From Vicia villosa (taxonomy: Eukaryota > Streptophyta > Magnoliopsida > Fabales > Fabaceae), in contig NC_081180.1 of the NCBI RefSeq assembly GCF_029867415.1, positions 144,150,731 to 144,214,730 on the forward strand: 64,000 bases of DNA, given 5' to 3'. The position numbers were made by a program, and so were the translations under genes. Shown piece after piece: positions 35,499 to 47,816 of the stretch (within the stretch, counting starts at the first letter, position 1; each line of letters opens with the position of its first letter). The notes under the pieces were generated by a model that was not told where the DNA came from, searched no databases, and worked only from the letters and a program-made list of their open reading frames with translations.

Positions 35499-37010
35499 CT
35501 ACCATCCATCATTCCTATCAATTTCTTTCGATAATGGTTTTGTGAAAATATCTGCTGCTTGATCCTTGCTTTCTACATGCCTCAATTCGACACTTCCTTC
35601 CTTTACATGTTCTCGAATGAAGTGGAAGCGAACGTCGATGTGTTTGCTTCTTTCATGATTCACTGGATTCTTTGCTAACTCAATTGCTGACTTGTTATCC
35701 ACTAGAATTATTGTTGCACCTACCTGCTTTAGCTCCATTTTGCTTAACAATCTTCTAAGCCATATTGCATGACAAACGCACCAAGATGCTGTTATGTATT
35801 CAGCTTCACATGTCGAGAGTGTTACAATCGGCTGTTTCTTTGAAATCCATGTAAAAGCGGTATTTCCCATAAAGAACACATATCCTGAGGTGCTTTTTCG
35901 ATCGTCTACATCTCCGCACCAATCGCTGTCGGAATAACCAATCAACTTGTAATCTTCTGCTCTTGAATAAAACATTCCAAGTGACACAGTTCCTTGGATG
36001 TATCGAAGGATTCTTTTCAATGCCTTCCAATGTGTATAGACTGGTTCCTCCATGACACGACTTACAATTCCGACACTAAGCGAAAGATCTGGCCTTGTAC
36101 ATGTGAGATATCGAAGACTTCCTACCAAACTTCGATATTTGCTTGCTTCAATGCGTTCTCCTCCATCAAATTTCGACAACTTTGCACCTGGTTCCATTGG
36201 CGTCGAAATCGGATTATAGTTTTCCATCTTATATTTTTTCAAGATTTCTTTTGCATATTTCTCCTGCGAAATGAAAATTCCTGTTTCTTCTTGTCGAACC
36301 TCCAGACCAAGAAAGAATCTCATCAAACCTAAATCTGTCATCTCGAATTCACGTGTCATTGTGCCCTTGAATTCTTCTATCATCTGACTGTTGTTACTCA
36401 AGAAAATTAGATCATCGACATAGAGAGCAACGAGTAACAAGTTACCTCCATTCTTCTTTACATACAGAGTATGTTCTTATGGACATTGCTTGAAACTGTT
36501 CTCTTTGAAGTATGTGTCGATGCGTGTATTCCATGCTCACGGTGCTTGCTTCAACCCATAAAGCGCCTTTTTCAACTTTAGCATTTTTTCTTCTTTTCCA
36601 ACTTTCATGTATCCGGGTGGTTGTTCGATGTAAACTTCTTCTTCGAGCACACCATTTAGAAATGTTGTCTTGACATCCATTTGAAATATCGGCCATTTGA
36701 ATTGAGCAGCTTGTGAGATAAGTAATCGAATTGTCTCCATTGTTGCAACAGGAGCAAATACTTCGTCATAATCAATTCCAGCTTTCTGTTTATATCTCTT
36801 CGCAACAAGCCGCGCTTTATACCGTTCTATTTCGCCTTGAGCGTTCATCTTTTTCTTGAACACCCACTTCACACCGATGGGTTGACTTCCTTTTGATAAT
36901 TCTGCTAGTTCACATGTGTTGTTGCGTTCAATGGCCTTGATCTCTTCGTTCACAGCAGTTTTCCATTTTTTGTCTCGCATCGCCTCTTCGAGGTTAATGT
37001 TTTTAGTATC
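35499..37010 (-). pseudogene. copia polyprotein, C-terminal part (RT and RNase H)
   Basis: Continues the copia frame on the far side of the nested element, in the same phase. RT blocks seen: [44 protein letters not shown] (usually KTAFLNG), LYVDDLIF. RNase H: YSDSDWCGD, STCEAEY, DNKSAIELAKNP and HIDVRFHFIRE. Two stops interrupt RT: TGA at 36539-36537 (a CGA-type Arg position) and TAA at 36479-36477. The final stop is at 35499, near the 3' LTR. Confidence 0.92.
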
Positions 37011-39195
37011 TGTAACACCCCATATTTTCTAATTTTAATTTAATCGGAAATTAAATTATTATTTAGAATTATTTGGTATTTTGTTAAATTATTGGAGAAT
37101 TATGGATTAAGGGCCATTGGGCTGGAATGATGAGATTAGTAGTATGGGGGTGCTAAGTGAGTAAGCCCGCTACTAATTATTTTATGTTTTCATAAAATAA
37201 AGGAAATAAAGAAAATTGGGAAAAAGGAAAAAGGAACGTGAAAAACAGAGCAGAGGAGATGAGAGATTGGAAAGCTGATACGTGAAAGAGGAACAGAAGA
37301 GGAAGAGGGCTAATCAAGATCTTTGGCTAAGGTAAGGGGGGACTCTTCCGGTTAACATCTTTTATCGTATTATAGATGATGGGACTGATTTAGATGCATT
37401 GTTTGTGTCAATTGGTTATATGTTAGGTTGGGGTTTTGGGATGATTTTGATGGGAATTGTTTGACGTGATGAATTGTATGATTATATGGTTGTTATGATG
37501 ATTGAATGATCCTCTTTGTGTGTTATATTTGTGTTATAACATGTATGTGGCTGATATGGTGGTATTTGAGGTTCATGATATAACTTGATTTGGGTTTTGG
37601 GGATTTTGGGAAGAATCCCGTAATGCTGTCAATCGATGTGAGATCTCTGGTTTTTGCCAGTTCGCGCCGCGAAGGTGGGTGCGCGCCGCGAAGGCGTAAC
37701 TTTTCTCGTTCCGCGCCACGAACCTGTGTTTGCGCCGCGAAGGCGTGTTTTCTATTCGTTACGCGCCGCGAACTGTGTGTGGCGCCGCGTGCTGTAGCGA
37801 TAATTATTTTCTTTGAAAAATGTAAAAATGTGTAACTTTCAAACCGTAAGTCCGTTTTAGACGCCGTTTTGGACGTTGTTCCTTAAATTGAATGTTCTAC
37901 CATATAAAATAAATATAACAACAATAACTTGATTTTATTTTGAAAAGTATCGTTTTCTTCAAATCTGGTTTACTCTTGTTTTGCATAAATGATGAGGTGC
38001 AATGGGTTGTTGTTTGCATAATTGAATGTGTGCAATGATGGTGTTGTTATAATATGATTGCTCCTGTTTGTTATACAAATGGATGTTGTTCATGGTAAAT
38101 ATGGTTATCATGTATTTTGATGAATGATGAGGTAAATACTCTATCGTGGATGAGTTGCTTTGTCGTACTTGGTATGCGATTGTGAGGGGTGCTATTGTTG
38201 TGCACTATATAATGAATGATTTACCTGCTATGATGCTGTGGTTGTAATTGGTGTTTGTTATACATATATTGTTGATGTAAAATATGTATTTTATTATGGT
38301 TGAGAAACAACATAACTGTGTGTGGCTGTTGATTATTGTGGTGGTTGATGATTATGATATCTGGTTGATTAATGTTGATGATGAGCATGTTATGGTTGAT
38401 ACATGCATTTCATAATCATGTTGTGGGCTGTATCCCTTATGGTGGTGGGACTGCGGTAGCTAATTCCCATTGTGTAGAATTGGTGAGAGAAGTAGCCAAA
38501 TCTTTATGGTGGTGGATCGGTGAGATGAGTTATCCCATGTTTGGTACCACATGCATATAGTTGCATTTGCATTAGGTTGTTGTGTATAATTATAACATGA
38601 ATGGAAGATTGTCCAATATTATAATATTTGATGGTGGTGTAATTGTTATGGTGATGTCTTTTTGTAATGTATTCTATTGTTGTTGTGTGTTGATAAGTAC
38701 TCCCTGACAATCTGAATATAATGAAATTGGATGAATAATGTGACTATGATGTGTTATTGTTTATGATTCGATAACATTTATTAATTGTGAATGAGACTCA
38801 CCCTTACTTTGATGATTTCAGATTGGCGAGTAGCGGCTTTTGGCTCTGGTGAGGATAGCTCATAGGCCAGTTTGTTTAAGTATAGTGTCGGTGTCATGCT
38901 CTGATATTGTAACACTGGGGAAACGTTAGATTAGAGTTTATGATGATACTCTATCGTGTTGTTATTGTATTAAATTATGTGGGATATTGCATATATGATG
39001 TTATGCTTATCCGTATGATGAATTTTCCGCTGTGTAAACATGAGATGTTTATGTATTATGACAAATTGTTCCTTAGTGAAAGCATGACAATGAATTTATG
39101 ATAAATTTGTTATAATTGGAATTGTGGCACCCTTGTTTTCATGTTTTACTCTGAGTTATTTTATTAATTTCCGTGGGGTTTAGAAGGGTGTTACA
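37011..39195 (+). repeat. 5' LTR of the non-autonomous element
   Basis: 2185 bp. Contains the GCGCCGCGAA palindrome cluster at 37661-37801, a CTATATAAT TATA-like motif near 38205, a possible splice donor AAGGTAAGG near 37330 and acceptor GATTTCAG near 38820. Confidence 0.93.
37661..37801. repeat. Palindrome cluster TTCGCGCCGCGAA (also 43175-43315)
   Basis: About six copies of GCGCCGCGAA, the first a perfect 13-base palindrome TTCGCG-C-CGCGAA, in otherwise AT-rich sequence. The cluster ends with GTGCTGTAGCGATA, close to the core of the palindrome found in the chromovirus LTR (GCTGTAGCGAA). CpG density is far above the surroundings. Confidence 0.87.
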
Positions 39196-39211
39196 ATAGT
39201 GGTATCAGAGC

Positions 39212-42200
39212 AGGTCGGTCCGTCCGGCCAATTATCGAGTCAGTTGAGTTGCACGACGGTTGAATACTGTCGGCATATTATCCCTTGGTACGCGACATGT
39301 GAGTGAATCACTGTCGGTACTTTGTTGTTTGTTGTGGAAGTTGGTTTGAAACAAGTGGGGGAGAAGTTTCACTTCTCAGTTATGTTTCAGTTGTAAGATG
39401 ATTGAGTCAGTCGGCTGTTGTTGGCAACAATGCAAGCATTATTGGGGTTGTTGTTTTCCGAATCGAAGGTGACTTAGAATTAAGACTTGGCTGATAATTA
39501 AGTTGGAGCATCTTGAAGGAGGATGATTATATGAAATTGATGATTATTTGTAGGAGAGGAAAATTAGAAAGTTGCAATGTATCAGCTCTGCTGGTGTGCT
39601 GCGAAGTTGTCAGTTGTGTAGCCTTACACCTCGGAAGAGAGTCAGCTGCAAGTTGCAAAGAGGATTGATGTTGTAATGTTTCAGAAATCGCACTTCGGCG
39701 ATAGGATGTGTTGCTCAAGTCATAAGAATGTTTGAAAGTGAAGAGATACGATAAGGGGCTGTTTGGAATGTGATAGAGTTGAAGAGAATGAGTTTTGGAG
39801 AGAGATTTTCGTAAGCAAAACGCAGGAAAATTGCTGAATAGCTGCGGAACTTCGAAAATTCATAACTGGAGTTCTGGACATCCGAATTGAGTTCCGTTTG
39901 AAGCGTCGGAAAGCTAACGAGATGAACTTTGTTATAAAAATGGTTGCAGCAGCTGTAACATAATTAATTGTGACAGGATGACGTTGGAAGGAGGCGAAGT
40001 TACGGTTACTCTTGTTCTTATAACTAGACTTGTTTATTGGTACTGCACGGGATGTCAGTGTCAGTGTTGAACGGATTGAAGGAACGATTAGAAGGTTGTT
40101 GAGAAGTGATTTTAAGAATTGAATATGCCATTTGAAGAGATTTAAGAATACCGTATAGAGAGTGTCGGGGCATGATGTCGGTGTTGGATTTTCGGACAAC
40201 GATTGGAAAATTCATATCTTGAGTTCCGAGTGTCGGATTAACGTGCCGTTTGAACCTATGAAGAGGAGGGATTATGTTCTACATTATGGGAGATTTATAA
40301 ATACAGTAGAGGTGATCCTATGAGAAGATATTCTGAATTCAGTTAAGGAAGTGTGAAATTTGTTGAATAGGAATGCCTACTACCGTGATCATTCGAACGG
40401 AGTTGAGTAAGACATGTTGTTGATGAATAAGTCGATGAGATATTCGGTAATAAAGATGATTTGAGTACCGATGGATTTTAGTGAGAAGCGAATTAGTAGT
40501 AAAGATGGGATAAACTTTAGAACTATTGGAATCGTATTTGTGATGGCCAGGTAACGATAAGTATAAAAGAAGAATTTTAGAGAATTTCTGACACTTATTG
40601 AATGTAAGGAAGACCTTGTTGAGATGTTGAGTGGGATGATATTTGGGCATGAAAGATGTCATAGAATTTGGAGCAAAACCACGAGTTATGAATGTTGAGT
40701 TACTGCTTGAGTAGGAAGTCTTTAAATATGTCGGTGCTAATGGTGAATGAGTTGGATTTGATTGGACAATTTTGAGACTTGAGTTGGTATGTGAAGGCAC
40801 TCCTAATAGTGTTAGATTGGGTATGCTAAAGATGACTAATGGCATTCTTGACGAGATTAGAGAAGGTCAGCAAGATGATGTGAGTTGATCGATAAGTTGA
40901 CTTTGAATTACCAAGGTAAAGGCGGTGAATTCAGAATCGACGAGAATAATATAATGAGGTTAGTGATTGGACTGTGTTCCTGATGTTTTTGAGCTTCGGA
41001 AGAATATTCTAGAAGAAGGACACCGTAGTGGATTATTGAACTACGACGATGTTAATGAGTTGGGTGCAAACTCGGAAAGGACACTGTTATGTAGTAACGA
41101 CAGTTTATGCTTAAATATGGATGACGACTATCTATTGACAAATTGAGGACTTGATCACCCTTAATCTCTTGTTGGTAGTAGACGGAAATCATATAAATGA
41201 GATGAACTTGTTTTGTTACCTTAATGGTATAAGATGTGATGAATACTAAGCCGTGAAGAATAATCACTCGCTATGTGTGTGAAATTATGAAGAAGTGAAT
41301 ATGGAAGAGTGCAACATGATGGGCAAATGACTTAAAACGGGTAATCAGAGTCGCGCAGCGAAAGTGCGATGTGGAGTAGTGTTATGAGTACTACTCGCGG
41401 GAAGCAAGGAATTAATATGTCGGAAGCCTACATAGAGAATATGTATTGATCTATATGTTGGATTTAGAATCCAGTGGATGTAAGGATGTCGTGTCGAAGG
41501 ATTATAACTCTTTTGAATAATTGTCGAGATGATGAAAATGTTATTACGGTTGTACGTAGTTAACGAGTATGTATTCGGCGAAATTAAAACGAAGAGTTGA
41601 TACTATATGATGCTGTAATAATTTTGTGTTGTTATTAAGGTGATATTGTAAATTCCAGATATAATGAGTAATTACACTCTATGAAGGACGAAGTGGATTT
41701 AATTCTTAAAGAAGAGTGGGATTCGGTTTGAACTAGTATGTAAGCAATGGTATATCGAGGCTGATGAGTGTGATTATAACTACTTGTGCGTACTCGTTCC
41801 GATGGACGGAATGTTTAATAGATGTAGTAACGCAGGAATTTGTTTTTGAGTGCGAGTAAGTATTACTGAGTGGTAAAATGGTACCATGAATGATGATGGA
41901 TGATTCTTGGACGAATGAGTAAAGAGAGTCAGAATCGGGTGAAACTCAGAAATCCATTTGGTATAGATGATTGTAATCAGTAATCAGAGTAGTGCGGAAA
42001 AACGGAATGTAACGTGTTGGATAATTACTGGTGTGACTTAAGAGGAGTCAGATAACTGGAATTCAATGGTATAGGAATATGAGTATTGGGTTTCTTGAAG
42101 GAAGCGGTTGGTGAAAAGTGTAAGTATTACCTTATCGCTCAGATGGAAAAGCGTGTCTAAGGTTGGTATGTTCGGTAGAAGGGATCCATTACTGTATTGT

Positions 42201-42510
42201 TGATCAAGTGTGATCATACTATACATTGTGTAATTGCATTACTCGGTTGTTGAGCGTATTGTATAGGTTGTACCTCAATGTTCTGTTGTTGTTAACCTTT
42301 TGGAGATATAGCGAGTGGTATATTTTTGGATAGCCAAATGCGACGTAAGAACTGGGATTTAAATGTATGAAACATGTTTCCTGTTGATTATGTCAGATGG
42401 ATTTTTGGGGATTGACTGATGGTAATATTAATTGAGAGCTGGAGACTCAGGTAAAGGACTCTTTTACGAGCTGGTTACTTGAGGTATGTTTTCGAGGACG
42501 AAAACTCTTT
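39212..42510. other. Interior of the non-autonomous element, no intact gene
   Basis: No reading frame over about 170 codons and none gene-like apart from the pol relic at 40700-41070. Repeated short phrases such as GGAAAATTCATA...GAGTTC...GGA near 39860 and 40205 are present. Confidence 0.75.
40700..41070 (+). pseudogene. Relic of Ty3 pol (RNase H/integrase junction)
   Basis: Broken plus-strand frames read LKMTNGILDEIREGQQDD and, after a frame change, CVPDVFELRKNILEEGHRSG. These are the segment between RNase H and the HHCC zinc finger of gypsy integrases. Flanking interior sequence 39212-42510 is otherwise unreadable. This shows the element descends from a coding Ty3 element. Confidence 0.65.
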
Positions 42511-42524
42511 TAGTGGGGGAGAGT

Positions 42525-44709
42525 TGTAACACCCCATATTTTCTAATTTTAATTTAATCGGAAATTAAATTATTATTTATAATTATTTGGTATTTTGTTG
42601 AATTATTGGAGAATTATGGATTAAGGGCCATTGGGCTGGAATGGTGAGATTAGTAGTATGGGGGTGCTAAGTGAGTAAGCCCGCTACTAATTATTTTATG
42701 TTTTTATAAAATAAAGGAAATAAAGAAAATTGGGAAAAAGGAAAAAGGAACGTGAAAAACAGAGCAGAGGAGATGAGAGATTGGAAAGCTGATACGTGAA
42801 AGAGGAACAGAAGAGGAAGAGGGCTAATCAAGATCTTTGGCTAAGGTAAGGGGGGACTCTTCCGGTTAACATCTTTTATCGTATTATAGATGATGGGACT
42901 GATTTAGATGCATTGTTTGTGTCAATTGGTTATATGTTAGGTTGGGGTTTTGGGATGATTTTGATGGGAATTGTTTGACGTGATGAATTGTATGATTATA
43001 TGGTTGTTATGATGATTGAATGATCCTCTTTGTGTGTTATATTTGTGTTATAACATGTATGTGGCTGATATGGTGGTATTCGAGGTTCATGATATAACTT
43101 GATTTGGGTTTTGGGGATTTTGGGAAGAATCCCGTAATGCTGTCAATCGATGTGAGATCTCTGGTTTTTGCCAGTTCGCGCCGCGAAGGTGGGTGCACGC
43201 CGCGAAGGCGTAACTTTTCTCGTTCCGCGCCGCGAACCTGTGTTTGCGCCGCGAAGGCGTGTTTTCTATTCTTTACGCGCCGCGAACTGTGTGTGGCGCC
43301 GCGTGCTGTAGCGATAATTATTTTCTTTGAAAAATGTAAAAATGTGTAACTTTCAAACCGTAAGTCCGTTTTAGACGCCGTTTTGGACGTTGTTCCTTAA
43401 ATTGAATGTTCTACCATATAAAATAAATATAACAACAATAACTTGATTTTATTTTGAAAAGTATCGTTTTCTTCAAATCTGGTTTACTCTTGTTTTGCAT
43501 AAATGATGAGGTGCAATGGGTTGTTGTTTGCATAATTGAATGTGTGCAATGATGGTGTTGTTATAATATGATTGCTCCTGTTTGTTATACAAATGGATGT
43601 TGTTCATGGTAAATATGGTTATCATGTATTTTGATGAATGATGAGGTAAATACTCTATCGTGGATGAGTTGCTTTGTCGTACTTGGTATGCGATTGTGAG
43701 GGGTGCTATTGTTGTGCACTATATAATGAATGATTTACCTGCTATGATGCTGTGGTTGTAATTGGTGTTTGTTATACATATATTATTGATGTAAAATATG
43801 TATTTTATTATGGTTGAGAAACAACATAACTGTGTGTGGCTGTTGATTATTGTGGTGGTTGATGATTATGATATCTGGTTGATTAATGTTGATGATGAGC
43901 ATGTTATGGTTGATACATGCATTTCATAATCATGTTGTGGGCTGTATCCCTTATGGTGGTGGGACAGCGGTAGCTAATTCCCATTGTGTGGAATTGGTGA
44001 GAGAAGTAGCCGAATCTTTATGGTGGTGGATCGGTGAGATGGGTTATCCCATGTTTGGTACCACATGCATATAGTTGCATTTGCATTAGGTTGTTGTGTA
44101 TAATTATAACATGAATGGAAGATTTTCCAATGTTATAATATTTGATGATGGTGTAATTGTTATGGTGATGTCTTTTTGTAATGTATTCTATTATTGTTGT
44201 GTGTTGATAAGTACTCCCTGACAATCTGAATATAATGAAATTGGATGAATAATGTGATTATGATGTGTTATTGTTTATGATTCGATAACATTTGTTAATT
44301 GTGAATGAGACTCACCCTTACTTTGATGATTTCAGGTTGGCGAGTAGCGGCTTTTGGCTCTGGTGAGGATAACTCATAGGCCAGTTTGTTTAAGTATAGT
44401 GTCGGTGTCATGCTCTGATATTGTAACACTGGGGAAACGTTAGATTAGAGTTTATGATGATACTCTATCGTGTTGTTATTGTATTAAATTATGTGGGATA
44501 TTGCATAGATGATGTTATGCTTATCCGTATGATGAATTTTCCGCTGTGTAAACATGAGATGTTTATGTATTATGACAAATTGTTCCTTAGTGAAAGCATG
44601 ACAATGAATTTATGATAAATTTGTTATAATTGGAATTGTGGCACCCTTGTTTTCATGTTTTACTCTGAGTTATTTTATTAATTTCCGTGGGGTTTAGAAG
44701 GGTGTTACA
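42525..44709 (+). repeat. 3' LTR of the non-autonomous element
   Basis: 2185 bp, equal in length to the 5' LTR, about twenty substitutions and no length change. Palindrome cluster at 43175-43315. Confidence 0.93.
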
Positions 44710-47203
44710 GTATCTGCCAAAAGACATACAAGGTGTACTTCTTCTGTCATATCATACAAATCTTGAAGACTTCGCATTTTGGGTTCTAGAGGTTCATCTT
44801 CATTGTCAGAATCTTCAAGTTCTGTTGAATTGCTTATTGTTACAGCGACTGATGTTTCTCCAACTTCGACGATAACTTCTGTCGAATTATTCCAGTCCCA
44901 CTTGCTCATTTCGTTTACTCGAACATCTCTACTCACTATCACCTTCTTGCTTATGGGATCAAACAACCTGTACCCTTTTGTCTTCTCATCATATCCAATG
45001 AATATGTATTTATGACTTTTGTCTTCAAGCTTTGTTCTTCCTTGATCCGGTACGTGTGCATAAGCCACACTACCAAATACTTTGAAATGAGAAACTGTTG
45101 GCTTCTGTCCGCTCCATGCTTCTTGTGGTGTTTGATCTTCTAACTTTGAATGTGGACATCGATTCTGAACATAAATGGCACATTGTACAACTTCTGCCCA
45201 AAATTCCTTCGACATGTTCTTGTTCTTAAGCATTGATCGAACCATGTCGAGAATTGTTCGATTCTTCCTTTCAGACACACCATTTTGTTGAGGTGAATAT
45301 GGTGCAGTTAGAAATCTCCTTATGCCCTGCTCTTCACAATACTTCATAAAGGCTGTCGAAGTATACTCACCACCTCTGTCAGATCGAATGGCTTTGATGT
45401 GTCTATCAGTTGCCTTCTCCACCATTACTTTGAACTTTTTGAACACCTCAAATGCTTCAGATTTTTCTTTCAAGAAATAAACCCAGGTCTTTCGTGAGAA
45501 ATCGTCGATAAAGGAAATGAAATACCTTTTGCCACTGAAAGATTCCGGAGTGATTGGTCCACATATGTCGGTATGAATCAGTTCGAGAATATGTTTAGCT
45601 TGATATTCTGCCTTCTTTTGAAATGAGGTTCTTGTTTGTTTGCTAAGCACACATTCTTCACAAAATTTTCCTTCATAGTCCATGTCTAGTAGCCCGTGCA
45701 CCATGTTCTTTGCTAACCTTCTCAGACTAGCATGATGTAGATGACCAAAACGTAGATGCCACAACGATGCTTTGTCTTCAACAATGGCTTGCAAACATTT
45801 TCCTCGAACGCTTCTCAAGTTCAGTTTGTACATTCGATTTTTCCCCTTTTCGACTTGAGCAACCAGATGCCCTAGCTTGTCCTTCAAGTGTAATATCTGA
45901 TCTTTCATGAATATCGAATAACCCTTTTTTGTGAGTTGCCCCAAACTAAAAATATTTGTCTTGAGATCTGGTACATAGTACACATCTTGGATTGACCCAG
46001 TCAAGTCATCCTTCTGCAAGTAACAAATTGTACCTTTGCCTTCGACCTTCACTTTCGATGCATCTCCGAAAGACACATGACCATCTTCAATCTTTTGCAT
46101 TTCTTTAAATAGTTGTTTGTGACCACACATATGGTTACTTGCCCCTGAGTCAAGATACCACATATTATCATTATTCGCGTCTACTTCTTTTTTAGTCATC
46201 AGCAGAAAGCCTTCATTCGCTTCGGCTTCCAAAGCTAGATTGGTTGTTTCTTCTACCTTCTTTTCGACTCGACAATCTTTTGCAAGATGTCCCATTTTAT
46301 CACAGTTATAGCATTTGTAGGAGTTGCAATCCTTTGCATAATGACCATGTTTGTTACATTTGTCACATTCGATGTTGGAGTAGTTCAATCGACCACCTCT
46401 TTGACCACGTCCTTTGCCACGCCAATTTTGCTGGCTCGACTGTCCTCTCTCAAAGTTGCTGCCTTGACCACTTCGACCACTGTCACAACCTCCACGGCCA
46501 CGTCCTCTTCCTCGAAAGTTTTGAGAAAAGAGCACCTTTTCGTCTTTGGTGGACTCCTTGGTCTGAACTGCTTCGTCGTTTGTCTCCTCCTTCTTTTTGA
46601 TCTTACGTTGTTCGTGTGCCTCGAGAGAACCAGCTAGCTCTTCGACTGTGAGCGTTGCAAGGTCCTTCGGCTCTTCTATCGCGCACACAACATTCTTAAA
46701 GTTATCAGTTAAAGATCTGAGAATCTTTTCGACAATACGAGCATCAGTCATCGTTTCTCCATTTCGATTGAGTTTATTCACCACTGTTTGCAAACGCGTG
46801 ATGTATTCTGATACATTTTCCGACTCCTTCATCTTCATTCTCTCCAGTTCTCTCGAAGAGTTTGAAGACGAACTTGCTTGACTCGGTCAGCTCCTTTGTA
46901 TACTTTTTCTAACGTGTCCCATGCTTGTTTCGAAGTCGTTGCACCTGCAATCTTTTCAAAGCCTAATTCATCAACAACTCGGAACAAGATGTACAGTGCC
47001 GTCTTATCCTTCGAACGCGTCTCTTTCAACGCCTTGGTTTGAGCTGCTGTATACCCTCCGGTATTATCTGGTTCTGTTAAACCAGTTTCGACTGCCTCCC
47101 ACGAATCTAGAGATCCAAGAAGAGCTTTCATTTGGATACTCTAGTTTTCGTAATTCGCCTTCGTTAATCGTGGTAGCGGCATTTGACTCATCGTATTCGC
47201 CAT
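44710..47203 (-). pseudogene. copia polyprotein, N-terminal part (gag-protease-integrase)
   Basis: Starts at ATG 47203 shortly after the primer site. A TAG at 47143-47141 replaces a conserved Trp, and a 1-bp deletion near 46857 shifts frame in gag. From 46838 the frame is open for over 700 codons: gag C-terminal half, two CCHC knuckles (CDKCNKHGHYAKDC, CYNCDKMGHLAKDC), protease with YLDSGASNHM, GAG-pre-integrase with WHLRFGHLHH, and integrase (DICGP, SDRGGEY, then SPQQNGVSERKN as the Glu block). The frame is then cut by the nested element at 44709. Confidence 0.92.
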
Positions 47204-47816
47204 TAGCTCTGATACCAATTTGTAAAAACTGACTGCTAATTCTATTTTGCAGTTGTAACAATTTTAGACATTTTTAACAGTATACTTCCACTGGTGGAAG
47301 ACTTGCTTTAAAACTGCACTTTTTTACTTTCTTGTTGAAAATGAAAATATAAACAAGTCTTTATATTGACCTAAAAGACTTCTGCTATAATAAGAAATTA
47401 AAGCAAATAAATACTCTTAATATGCCACTATCTCTTGACCTTCCAACTACAAGAGACTCTTTGTTTTTTCACTAACTTATTAATAAAAACTCATTTAACA
47501 TAATATTGAAGTTTATTCAACACATTCTATCTCACCTTTTCTGTATTTGCTCTCCCTGCTCTCGTACTTACTTTAGCATCGAAGTACCACGACGATACTT
47601 CTGATGTAAGATCAAATTGTCTCATTGGAAATGATTTAAAACTTTAAGAGCCATTGACCAATGATATAAAACCGTAACAACTATTGAACAATACATTTGT
47701 TTTATCTTGTTTCTGTGGAATCAATACTCTCGCTTTACAAATTGTGAGAACCTGGTCCATAGTCTAAACTCACCTAACAAGGGCTTTGACCAGTTCTACA
47801 ACCAGTAATATCATCA

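Larger units (their letters stand above)
37006..44714 (+). mobile_element. Non-autonomous Ty3-like LTR element (LARD-like) nested in copia
   Basis: 7699-bp element 37011-44709 between exact GTATC duplications (37006-37010 and 44710-44714). LTRs are both 2185 bp (37011-39195, 42525-44709), start TGTAACACCCC and end GGGTGTTACA. Primer site TGGTATCAGAGC at 39200-39211; purine tract TAGTGGGGGAGAG just before the 3' LTR, preceded by GTTTTCGAGGACGAAAAC, which is the layout of the chromovirus at 3089. The 3.3-kb interior has no long frame, only relics of pol. About twenty LTR differences (near 1%) date it as young. It must have been moved by proteins of another element. Confidence 0.93.
35184..47527 (-). 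mobile_element. Ty1/copia element (dead), host of a nested insertion
   Basis: Minus-strand element 35189-47522 between CATTC duplications (35184-35188 and 47523-47527). LTRs are 284 bp (35189-35472, the 3' LTR) and 302 bp (47221-47522, the 5' LTR), starting TGTAAAAA and ending TTCAACA. They differ by about fifteen substitutions and an ~18-bp indel, so it is much older than the other two LTR elements. Primer site (complement of GCTCTGATACCAA) at 47206-47218. Domain order gag, protease, integrase, RT, RNase H identifies Ty1/copia. A 7.7-kb Ty3-like element sits inside it at 37011-44709. Confidence 0.93.

Noticed and set aside
39720..40845. Minus-strand frames of 159 and 168 residues in the non-autonomous element
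   Set aside because: No domain seen, low-complexity composition, and the readable relics are on the plus strand.
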